Shown here piece after piece: positions 49,261-57,325 of a stretch of DNA of 64,000 nucleotides (the stretch's first letter is position 1; each line of letters opens with the position of its first letter). The notes under the pieces were generated by a model. It saw only the letters and a list, made by a program, of their open reading frames with translations, was not told the DNA's origin and searched no databases. The stretch lies in the IMG/VR virus record IMGVR_UViG_3300017917_001112, positions 62,001 through 126,000 of that record. One strand, written 5' to 3'. A program made the position numbers and the translations under genes. The stretch is from a virus.

Positions 49261-49829
49261 TGTATATGTTTGATGTGGAGACTCTTGGCGTAGAGTCTAC
49301 CACTGTCATTTTGTCAGCAGCAGCAATTAAGTTTGACCCAAATGATTTATCAAAAAAATATGATGATTATTTGGCGGAAGCATTTTTTGTGAAGTTTGAT
49401 GTTCAAGATCAAGTAAAAAATTACAAACGTACTATTGATAAGTCTACTATGGAATGGTGGGCGAATCAACATGATTACGTTCGGAAAATTAGTTTCATTC
49501 CAAGCAAAAATGATGATGTTTCTGCGATTGACGGACTAAATTTATTATATGAGTACCTTGGTCCTCAAGATGGTAGTAATACTTTTTGGGCACGTGGTTC
49601 TCTCGACCAGATGTCGATCGACAGTCTTTGCAAAGCAGTAGGAAAAGAATTAATCGCACCATACAACTGTTGGCGTGATGTTCGTACCGCATTAGATTGC
49701 CTTTGTGAGACAACTAAAAATGGATATTGTCAAATGAAGATTCCTTTTGACAAAAACTCAAATGTTATCAAGCATCACCCTGTTCATGACTGCGCTTACG
49801 ACATTATGATGCTACTTCACGGAAAATGA
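49260..49829 (+). CDS. dexA: DexA-like 3'-5' exonuclease
   Basis: 189 residues (T4 DexA 227). DEDD pattern: MFDVETLGVEST (Asp5/Glu7), FWARGSLDQMSIDSL, HPVHDCAYDIMML. DKSTMEWWANQ and DDVSAIDGL are very close to T4 DexA (KSTIEWWKNQ, EDVSTIDGI). It may degrade host or damaged DNA ends; it lies just upstream of the polymerase. Confidence 0.85.
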   Translation: MYMFDVETLGVESTTVILSAAAIKFDPNDLSKKYDDYLAEAFFVKFDVQDQVKNYKRTIDKSTMEWWANQHDYVRKISFIPSKNDDVSAIDGLNLLYEYLGPQDGSNTFWARGSLDQMSIDSLCKAVGKELIAPYNCWRDVRTALDCLCETTKNGYCQMKIPFDKNSNVIKHHPVHDCAYDIMMLLHGK

Positions 49830-49832
49830 TGA

Positions 49833-52340
49833 ATGGAATTTTACACAAATGTTTTTCCCATGGGCAACAAGTTATGCGTCCGTGGGTACAGCAATGGTTT
49901 GCCGTACAAAGATAAGATAGATTTTCGCCCAACCCTTTACGTCTCGTCACCAAAGAAACATTATAGTGGCGAGATTTTTCGCACATTAGATGGTCAAGTT
50001 CTTTACGAAATCCAACCTGGATCTATCAAAGACACACGTGAATTTATTGATCGATATAAGGGTGTTGAAAGTTTCCCTGTTTATGGTAACACAAATTACG
50101 CATACCAATATATCTCGGACACATATCGCTCAGAAATTAAATTTGATAAAGATTTAATTAAGTGTTTCTCCATTGATATCGAAACAGCAACAGAAAGTGG
50201 TTTCCCTGATATTGAAACTGCTAATGAAGAGGTATTGTTAATTACATTAATGGACAATAAGACAAAAGAGATTCATACTTTTGGTCGTAGTCCTTACACA
50301 GGAAACAAGGAAGTTATTTTCCATCATGTTGAAAATGAAAAACAACTTCTCGTTGAGTTTCTAACATTCTGGAAAGATAATTGTCCAGACATCGTTACTG
50401 GTTGGAATATTGGTTTCTTTGATATTCCATATCTAGTTAGACGCATCATGGTTTTGCTTGGCGAGTCACATGCAAAACAACTATCACCATGGGGTATTAT
50501 CAACGAACGTCGTATTCATGTTAAAGGTAATGAAGAGATTACGTACGACATTGCTGGTGTTTCTGCACTTGATTATATTGATTTATACAAAAAGTTTACT
50601 TACTCAATGCAAGAATCTTATCGTCTTGATCACATTGCATTTGTTGAACTTGGCGAAAACAAACTAGACTATTCTGAGTATGATTCATTTAAAGATTTTT
50701 ATACTCATGGTTGGAAGAAGTTTGTTGATTACAACATTCACGATACTGTTCTTGTTGACAAACTTGAAGACAAGATGAAATTGATTGAGTTGGCTATCGT
50801 TATGGCATATAACGCAAAGGTAAATTTCGATGATGTGTTTTCACAGGTAAGAATGTGGGATACGATTATCTACAATCACTTGCGTTCCAAAAACATTGTT
50901 ATCCCAAACAAAACTAACAATGAGAAAGACAATGTTATTGAAGGTGCTTATGTTAAAGACCCACTTACTGGATTTCACAAGTGGGTTGTCTCATTTGACT
51001 TGAACAGTCTTTATCCGCATTTAATTATGCAGTATAACATTTCACCAGAGACTTTAATCCAAGATTACAAACATATTGGTGGTGTTGGGTATTTCTTAGA
51101 ACATGAGGAGCAAGGTGGATTTAAAGATCTAGATTATGCTTGTACAGCGAATGGTTATTGCTATCGCAAAGACATCAAAGGATTTCTGCCTGAACTGATG
51201 GAAAAAATGTATGCTGACCGAAGTAAAGCAAAGAAACAAATGCTTGCGATTCAACAGCAGTATGAGAACACCAAGGACGCATCGCTAAAGAATGAGATTT
51301 CAAGATTGAACAATTTGCAGATGGCTTTGAAGATTGCTTTGAACTCTGCTTATGGTGCGTTGGCTAATCAATATTTCCGTTATTATGATAAACGCATGTC
51401 TGAGGGAATTACGACTTCTGGTCAGTTGTCTATTCGTTGGATCGCAAATAAATTTAACGAATATTTTAACAAAGTAATGGGAACTGAGAAAGAAGATTAT
51501 GTGATTGCTGTTGACACAGATTCTGTCTATCTTAGATTTGGACCATTGGTTGATTCTTTGTTTAGTCAGGAAGAACAGAAAGACAAAGATAAGATTGTTA
51601 AGTTTATTGACAAAATCTGTGAGGATAAAATACAGAAGTACATTGATAAGTGTTATTCTGAATTGGCAAAGCGTCAAAATGCTTATGATCAGAAAATGAT
51701 TATGAAGCGTGAAGTTATCGCAGACATGGGAATTTGGACTGCTAAAAAACGCTATGTTCTCAATGTGCATAACTCTGAAGGTGTGCAATATGCGCAACCC
51801 AAGATGAAGATTATGGGTCTTGAGATGGTTAAGTCTTCAACACCAATTGTTGTTCGCGACAAGTTGAAGGAAGCATTGAAGATTGTGATTGCTGGCGATC
51901 AACTAGAACTGCGTAAGTTTATCACTGATTATCGTAAACATTTCTATTCGTTGCCTGTTGAAGAAGTTGCTTTCCCAAGAAGTGTGAACAATCTTAAGGA
52001 ATATTATGACTCTACTACCATTTATCGTAAATCGACACCGATTCATGTCCGTGGTGCTTTGATGTTTAATCATATTATCAAAGAAAGAAATCTTACGAAC
52101 AAATATCAGCCAATTAAAGAGGGTGACAGAATTAAATTTATCTATCTTCGTGAGCCGAACACTATTCGTGAAGATGTAATTACATTCGCAAATGAATTAC
52201 CAAAAGAGTTTGACCTACATAAATACATAGATTATGAGAAGCAGTTTGAGAAAGTTTTCCTTGACCCATTAACCGCAATTATGGATTCTATCGGATGGAC
52301 AGTTGAAGAAAAGAACACTCTTGAAGATTTCTTCGCATAA
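49833..52340 (+). CDS. gp43: DNA polymerase gp43 (family B)
   Basis: 835 residues (T4 898). Proofreading exonuclease motif IDIET (Asp115/Glu117), later YNIHDTVL, polymerase motif A DLNSLYPHLIM (about 388-398), motif B KIALNSAYGALANQ and motif C DTDS (561-564). The last residues, LEDFFA, form a clamp-docking tail like the C-terminal peptide by which RB69/T4 gp43 binds gp45. The same tail closes two downstream modification enzymes. Confidence 0.96.
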   Translation: MEFYTNVFPMGNKLCVRGYSNGLPYKDKIDFRPTLYVSSPKKHYSGEIFRTLDGQVLYEIQPGSIKDTREFIDRYKGVESFPVYGNTNYAYQYISDTYRSEIKFDKDLIKCFSIDIETATESGFPDIETANEEVLLITLMDNKTKEIHTFGRSPYTGNKEVIFHHVENEKQLLVEFLTFWKDNCPDIVTGWNIGFFDIPYLVRRIMVLLGESHAKQLSPWGIINERRIHVKGNEEITYDIAGVSALDYIDLYKKFTYSMQESYRLDHIAFVELGENKLDYSEYDSFKDFYTHGWKKFVDYNIHDTVLVDKLEDKMKLIELAIVMAYNAKVNFDDVFSQVRMWDTIIYNHLRSKNIVIPNKTNNEKDNVIEGAYVKDPLTGFHKWVVSFDLNSLYPHLIMQYNISPETLIQDYKHIGGVGYFLEHEEQGGFKDLDYACTANGYCYRKDIKGFLPELMEKMYADRSKAKKQMLAIQQQYENTKDASLKNEISRLNNLQMALKIALNSAYGALANQYFRYYDKRMSEGITTSGQLSIRWIANKFNEYFNKVMGTEKEDYVIAVDTDSVYLRFGPLVDSLFSQEEQKDKDKIVKFIDKICEDKIQKYIDKCYSELAKRQNAYDQKMIMKREVIADMGIWTAKKRYVLNVHNSEGVQYAQPKMKIMGLEMVKSSTPIVVRDKLKEALKIVIAGDQLELRKFITDYRKHFYSLPVEEVAFPRSVNNLKEYYDSTTIYRKSTPIHVRGALMFNHIIKERNLTNKYQPIKEGDRIKFIYLREPNTIREDVITFANELPKEFDLHKYIDYEKQFEKVFLDPLTAIMDSIGWTVEEKNTLEDFFA

Positions 52341-52345
52341 AAACT

Positions 52346-52374
52346 TGCCTTTAAATACGACATATACTAAAATT
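52346..52374 (+). promoter_or_regulatory. Sigma70-like promoter (TTGCCT/TAAAAT)
   Basis: TTGCCT, 17 bp, TAAAAT in the gap between gp43 and the gene at 52399. Weaker -35 than the others but the same spacing. Confidence 0.6.
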
Positions 52375-52398
52375 ATATTAGAACACTAGGAGAAAGAC

Positions 52399-52644
52399 AT
52401 GACACAAGAAAATGAATTTCCGTCAATCGAAGACGTAGAAATTAAAACAACATCATTGAACAACTTGCCCCCAAAAGTAATTTGTGAAAAACATGGAGAA
52501 CTTAATGACGCATATGTGTTTAGAGTAAACATGCCAGAGTTTGGATATGAAAAAAAAACATATTGTTTAGTATGCGCAATCGAGTATCTTTCTATGATTG
52601 CTAATGAGGTTACATTCGAAGAACGTGAGGGAGAAACAAAATGA
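52399..52644 (+). CDS. Small hypothetical protein with paired Cys
   Basis: 81 residues. PPKVICEKHGELNDAYVFR and KKTYCLVCAIEYL give C-x2-H and CxxC, a possible treble-clef zinc site. RBS TAGGAGAAAG. Overlaps the uvsX start. Function unknown. Confidence 0.65.
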   Translation: MTQENEFPSIEDVEIKTTSLNNLPPKVICEKHGELNDAYVFRVNMPEFGYEKKTYCLVCAIEYLSMIANEVTFEEREGETK

Positions 52645-53699
52645 GTTTTCTAAAAGATATTGTAAAGGAGCTTGATAATGAATATGCGGGACTGGCTGAT
52701 GATGGTGTTGTTGGTGATACATCTAATTTTATCGACACTGGTTCTTATACCCTTAATGCTTTGCTCTCTGGTAGCATCTTTGGTGGTCTACCTGGGAACA
52801 AAGTTACAGCTTTGGCTGGTGAGTCTTCCACAGGAAAGACATTCTATGCTCTTGGGATTGCGAACAATTTTCTTCGAACTGACGACAAGGCTGGAGTCAT
52901 TTACTTTGAAACAGAAGGAGCGTTGACTAAAGATATGCTCGCTGAGCGTGGCATTGATACTAAACGATTTATGATTGTTCCTGTGTCAACTGTTCAAGAA
53001 TTTAGAACTCAAGCATCTAAGATTCTAGATGCGTATGAAAAAACATCAAAGAAAGATCGCCCACCATTGATGTTGTTTTTAGATTCTCTTGGTATGCTCT
53101 CTACTTCTAAAGAAATGGAAGATACACTTGAGGGTAAAGATACTCGTGATATGACTCGTGCTCAATTGATTCGTGGCGCATTCCGTGTTCTTTCATTGCG
53201 TCTTGCTAAACTCGATGTCGCTATGGTTGTTACGAATCACACATATGCAGTTGTTGGTGCTTATATGCCAACCAAAACTATGGGTGGTGGTGACGGATTA
53301 AAGTATGCTGCTTCAACGATTGTTTTTCTTTCTAAGTCTCAGGACAAAGATGGAACTGAAGTTGTTGGTAATATCATTAAATGTAAACTTGAGAAATCTC
53401 GTTTTACACGTGAGAAGTCTATGGTTGAAACTAAACTTTCCTTTACTAAAGGATTAGATCGTTATCATGGTCTAGCAGATTTGGCTGTTGAAGCAGGAAT
53501 CTGGAAATCGCAAGGTGGACGAATTGAAGTACATGATGGTAGAAAAGTTTTCGGTAAAAACATTGCAAACAATCCTTCTGACTTCTTCACCGAAGACATC
53601 CTAAAGCAACTTGACATTTACTGTAAATCAAAGTATAATTATGGTTCAGATGATGTTGTTCAACAAGAAGAAGTAGAGGAAGAATTTAATGAGAATTGA
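52641..53699 (+). CDS. uvsX: RecA-like recombinase UvsX
   Basis: 352 residues. N-terminal SGSIFGGLPGNKVTALAGES, Walker A GESSTGKT (60-67), Walker B-like LMLFLDSLGML, VVTNHTYAVVGAYMPTKTMG (L2-like) and GGDGLKYAAS. Strand-exchange enzyme working with UvsY. Overlaps gp41 by 11 nt. It ends in an acidic tail. Confidence 0.95.
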   Translation: MSFLKDIVKELDNEYAGLADDGVVGDTSNFIDTGSYTLNALLSGSIFGGLPGNKVTALAGESSTGKTFYALGIANNFLRTDDKAGVIYFETEGALTKDMLAERGIDTKRFMIVPVSTVQEFRTQASKILDAYEKTSKKDRPPLMLFLDSLGMLSTSKEMEDTLEGKDTRDMTRAQLIRGAFRVLSLRLAKLDVAMVVTNHTYAVVGAYMPTKTMGGGDGLKYAASTIVFLSKSQDKDGTEVVGNIIKCKLEKSRFTREKSMVETKLSFTKGLDRYHGLADLAVEAGIWKSQGGRIEVHDGRKVFGKNIANNPSDFFTEDILKQLDIYCKSKYNYGSDDVVQQEEVEEEFNEN

Positions 53700-55071
53700 A
53701 AATCAAATTTTTACTAATTTGATAACTCAGGAAGCGTATGCAAGAAAGGTTATTCCTTTTTTACTTCCTGAGTATTTCATGGATCGTAGCGATCGTGTGA
53801 TTTATGAGGAATATAACAAATTCTTTTCGCAGTACAACACAACTCCAACTGTTGATGTGCTGAAGATTGAGATTAGCAACAGAAAAGATATTTCTGAAGA
53901 AGAAGTAAAAAAAGTTAACGAAACACTTGATACTCTTAGCGATGAACAAACTAATATTGATTGGATAACAGACAGCACAGAGAAATTTTGTAAAGACAAG
54001 GCAGTTTACAATGCTATCATCAACTCTATCAAAATTATTGAGGGCAGGGATAAAAATCACAACCAAGATGCGATACCTTCTCTACTTTCTAAAGCATTGG
54101 CTGTTACTTTTGATTCTCACGTGGGTCATGACTATTTGGAAGACAGTGATGCTCGCTATGATTTTTATCATAGGGTTGAAGAGAAAATTCCTTTCGATAT
54201 TGACTTGCTCAACAAAATCACGAACGGAGGACTCTCAAAGAAAACTCTAAACATTATTCTTGCAGGAACAGGTGTTGGTAAATCTTTGGCTATGTGTCAT
54301 TTCGCAGCATCATCTTTGCTTCAGGGTAAAAATGTGTTATACATAACTATGGAGATGGCTGAGGAGAGAATCGCAGAGCGTATTGATGCCAATTTGCTAG
54401 AGTTGACTATGGATTCTTTAAAGATGGTTGAGAAACGTGTTTTCGATGCTAGACTTGAAAAGATTCGCAATAAAACACATGGTAAGTTGATTGTTAAAGA
54501 ATATCCTACTGCTTCTGCCCACGCAGGACACTTCCGTGCTTTAATTGAAGAACTGCGTATGAAGCGTGATTTTACACCTGATATTATTTTTATTGATTAT
54601 CTTAATATCTGTTCTTCTCAGCGTCTTCGTATGGGAGCAAATGTAAACTCTTATACATATATTAAAGCGATTGCTGAAGAGTTGAGAGGATTGGCAGGTG
54701 AATATAAAGTGCCTTTGGTGAGCGCAACGCAAACTACTCGTTCTGGTTATGCTAACACAGATCCAGGACTTGAAGATACTTCAGAGTCATTTGGTCTGCC
54801 AGCAACAGCAGATTTGATGATTGCGTTGATTGCCACTGAAGAACTTGATCAAATGAATCAGATTATGGTTAAACAATTGAAAAATCGTTATTCTGATCCA
54901 AACTTCTATAAGCGTTTTGTTGTTGGCGTTGATAGAAAACAAATGAGATTATACAATGTTGAAATGAGTGCTCAACTACATATAGAGGGACAGGGAACTG
55001 TTTCTGATGATACGCCACTATTTGACGCAACGAAATTTGGCAAACGCATTAAGAGTGAAGCATTCGAATAA
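53689..55071 (+). CDS. gp41: Replicative DNA helicase gp41 (DnaB family)
   Basis: 460 residues (T4 475). N-terminal helicase-primase interaction domain (FTNLITQEAYARKVIPFLLP EYFMDRSDRVIY). RecA-type core with Walker A AGTGVGKS (about 192-199), VLYITMEMAEERIAERIDAN, and Walker B IIFIDYLNIC. ATQTTRSGY and LPATADLMIAL also match. It unwinds the fork with the gp61 primase, which is not in this window. Confidence 0.95.
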   Translation: MRIENQIFTNLITQEAYARKVIPFLLPEYFMDRSDRVIYEEYNKFFSQYNTTPTVDVLKIEISNRKDISEEEVKKVNETLDTLSDEQTNIDWITDSTEKFCKDKAVYNAIINSIKIIEGRDKNHNQDAIPSLLSKALAVTFDSHVGHDYLEDSDARYDFYHRVEEKIPFDIDLLNKITNGGLSKKTLNIILAGTGVGKSLAMCHFAASSLLQGKNVLYITMEMAEERIAERIDANLLELTMDSLKMVEKRVFDARLEKIRNKTHGKLIVKEYPTASAHAGHFRALIEELRMKRDFTPDIIFIDYLNICSSQRLRMGANVNSYTYIKAIAEELRGLAGEYKVPLVSATQTTRSGYANTDPGLEDTSESFGLPATADLMIALIATEELDQMNQIMVKQLKNRYSDPNFYKRFVVGVDRKQMRLYNVEMSAQLHIEGQGTVSDDTPLFDATKFGKRIKSEAFE

Positions 55072-55081
55072 GGAGAAAAAA

Positions 55082-56443
55082 ATGGTTCAGGTTATTGTAG
55101 CAGACAAACTTTATGATTCAGAACATCTACTTGGTATGTTCGTTGACGAATCGCATTATGATATTCTTATTGAAGAAGATACGGATTGTTATCTCCCAGC
55201 TGATTGCGATATCGCAACACAAGCGAATTGTGATAAAGATTGTTCTGCTTGTGATATTGGAGCCGATGAGCGTAGAATAGCATTTAAGTTTAGAAAGAAC
55301 TTCTTCTCAAAAGAAGAACAAGAACAAGCATATGTTGGTTTGCGTGAAGCAGCAGTTCGTACAGAAAATCGTGGATTGGCTTCAGGAATTAAAGCAGGAA
55401 CATCAGTAACAGGCGAAGGACGTGAGTGGGTTACTAATTATCAAGAAGAAATGATTAATGGAATTCTATCCTCAAGAACTGCTCAGTTGGTTGATGGGGA
55501 TATTATTTTAGAAATTCGAGAAAAATATCCAACACCAGAATCACGTTTGAAAGCATTGGGTTCTGGTAAGAACAATGTTTGGGTTATCTCACGTTTCCGT
55601 GGTAAATTTAATTTTGATGAATGGGTTGATTCAATCATTCCTTTAGATCGCGAAGCAAGAGCAAAAGCAACTGAAGAAGTTATGACAATGATTAGCGAAA
55701 CTTCTTATGGCAATCCAGTTGACTCAGGTATCGCAGGTTGGTTTGACAGATATCCACGTATTCCTTATGGTAGAGCAACAACATATACAAGAGATAATCC
55801 AGAAAAATTTGCTATGGCGTACCCATTTCTACAACATTTGGCAAAAGGATTTAAGGAGTTACTACCACAAAGATATGCTGCGCAAAAAGCAGCAACAGAT
55901 AAAATTGATCCAAGATTCGTAATTCCTGAGACACCATTTACTACTGTAACTGTTAACAAAACATTTAGAACTGCAGCGCATCGCGATGCTGGTGACTTTT
56001 CTGATGGTCTATCTAATTTGCTTACACTTTCTAATGATGGTAGATATACTGGTGGTTATTTGATTTTTCCAGAGATTCGTATAGCAGTTAATGTACGACC
56101 AGGAGATTTGCTTCTTGTGAATAACCATGAGGTAATTCATGGAAACACACCGATTGTTTGTGAAGAAGGTTCTGAGCGTGTTTCGCTGGTTGTTTATCTT
56201 CGTGAAAACATGTTAGAACTTGGTTCTTATGAATATGAAAATTCAAGATTCGAATTTGTTGAGTCACGCAGATTGAACAAAGAACATCCACTTTGGAAAA
56301 AATTGTGGAATGGTGTTTCTCCAGGAATGTGGGAAGAACAAGAATGGTACGACTTTTTAAAATCACGTCCGAATGGCGAACAAATGCTTGCGAAGTATCA
56401 CCCGAAAGCACTTGAAGCATCTCTAGATGAATTCTTTGCTTGA
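55082..56443 (+). CDS. TET/JBP-like 2OG-Fe(II) dioxygenase with clamp-docking tail
   Basis: 453 residues. The catalytic core matches phage TET/JBP pyrimidine hydroxylases: TAAHRDAGDFSDGLSNLL (His300, Asp302), YTGGYLIFPEIRIAVNVRPG, DLLLVNN then VIHGNTPI (His353), and RVSLVVYLREN (Arg366). The family oxidises 5-methylcytosine or thymine in DNA. An N-terminal Cys cluster (Cys36, 42, 50, 54, 57) may bind metal. The protein ends ASLDEFFA, resembling the gp43 terminus. RBS AAGGAGAAA. Together with the glycosyltransferase downstream it probably makes a glycosylated hydroxymethyl-pyrimidine. Confidence 0.85.
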   Translation: MVQVIVADKLYDSEHLLGMFVDESHYDILIEEDTDCYLPADCDIATQANCDKDCSACDIGADERRIAFKFRKNFFSKEEQEQAYVGLREAAVRTENRGLASGIKAGTSVTGEGREWVTNYQEEMINGILSSRTAQLVDGDIILEIREKYPTPESRLKALGSGKNNVWVISRFRGKFNFDEWVDSIIPLDREARAKATEEVMTMISETSYGNPVDSGIAGWFDRYPRIPYGRATTYTRDNPEKFAMAYPFLQHLAKGFKELLPQRYAAQKAATDKIDPRFVIPETPFTTVTVNKTFRTAAHRDAGDFSDGLSNLLTLSNDGRYTGGYLIFPEIRIAVNVRPGDLLLVNNHEVIHGNTPIVCEEGSERVSLVVYLRENMLELGSYEYENSRFEFVESRRLNKEHPLWKKLWNGVSPGMWEEQEWYDFLKSRPNGEQMLAKYHPKALEASLDEFFA

Positions 56444-56468
56444 CATTAATCTATATACATAGTAAAAT
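56440..56468 (+). promoter_or_regulatory. Sigma70-like promoter
   Basis: TTGACA, 17 bp, TAAAAT; the -35 contains the dioxygenase stop codon. Drives the modification-cluster genes at 56488 and 57326. Confidence 0.83.
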
Positions 56469-56487
56469 ATAGTTTTGGAGATTTAAT

Positions 56488-57321
56488 ATGGCATGGCAAT
56501 CAAGTTATTGGTCTTGTTCTAAATTTGCTGATTGGCTTCGTGGAACACCGAAGCCAGAAGCAGAAACAAGTAAAGGATGGCGTCTTTGGAGAGAAGCATC
56601 TGAGAAAGAACATCCATTTCGTTTTTGGTTGGCGGAAGAAGGACTTGATCACATTCAGGACTTCGTAACTTATCCAAGCAGAAAAGTAAACGATTTAATG
56701 TATTATTTGAATAATCGGTTTGTTACTAAAACGCATGCACTAACATCTCACCCTCGTGATATTCCTCGTGGCGAATGGCGAGATGTTGGTAATCGTTTTC
56801 TCCCCTGCCTGTTCAATGAACTTGTTGATTTTGTCGAGGTCGAACAAGCATGGCATCACTGTATGTGGGATGACAAAGCACGAAAAGAATTTAAAGTGCC
56901 TTGGACACGCAGGGGTTTTTTACGTCTTAGAACTTGGCGTTGTCCAGAAGCAGGGTTGTCTTATCTGAATTGGGCAAAGGATTTGACTAATGCTGAGTTT
57001 CTTGATGAAGATAAGAAACATGAAGCAGAGTTGACACATCAAGCACTTGCTGCTCGCGAGATTCTAGAACTCTATCACTGGTGGAAAGAAGTTTATTCAA
57101 AACGTCTAGATCCATACGATTCTAGTGGTTGGTCTGCTATTTGCGAGAGAGAACGCAAAGAAGGACGTGACTTACTTGACATGGAAGACAGAAACGAAAC
57201 AGAGCGTGAAGAGAGAAATAATTCTCTAGATCTTCTACGTAAAATAGAAGAAGAATACGAAAAGGAAGACGAAGAAATGATGATTCGTCTTATCAAAATC
57301 CGTCAATCACTGTGGACTTAA
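56488..57321 (+). CDS. Conserved Trp-rich phage protein of unknown function
   Basis: 277 residues. YWSCSKFADWLRGTPKPEAE, FRFWLAEEGLDHIQDFV, NNRFVTKTHALTSHPRDIPR and NRFLPCLFNELVDFVEVEQA W form a pattern I recognise from many large-phage hypothetical proteins. The C-terminus is a long charged helix (about 215-270). Lying between the dioxygenase and the glycosyltransferase, it could be an accessory of DNA modification, but it is also found outside such contexts. Confidence 0.72.
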   Translation: MAWQSSYWSCSKFADWLRGTPKPEAETSKGWRLWREASEKEHPFRFWLAEEGLDHIQDFVTYPSRKVNDLMYYLNNRFVTKTHALTSHPRDIPRGEWRDVGNRFLPCLFNELVDFVEVEQAWHHCMWDDKARKEFKVPWTRRGFLRLRTWRCPEAGLSYLNWAKDLTNAEFLDEDKKHEAELTHQALAAREILELYHWWKEVYSKRLDPYDSSGWSAICERERKEGRDLLDMEDRNETEREERNNSLDLLRKIEEEYEKEDEEMMIRLIKIRQSLWT

Positions 57322-57325
57322 ACAT

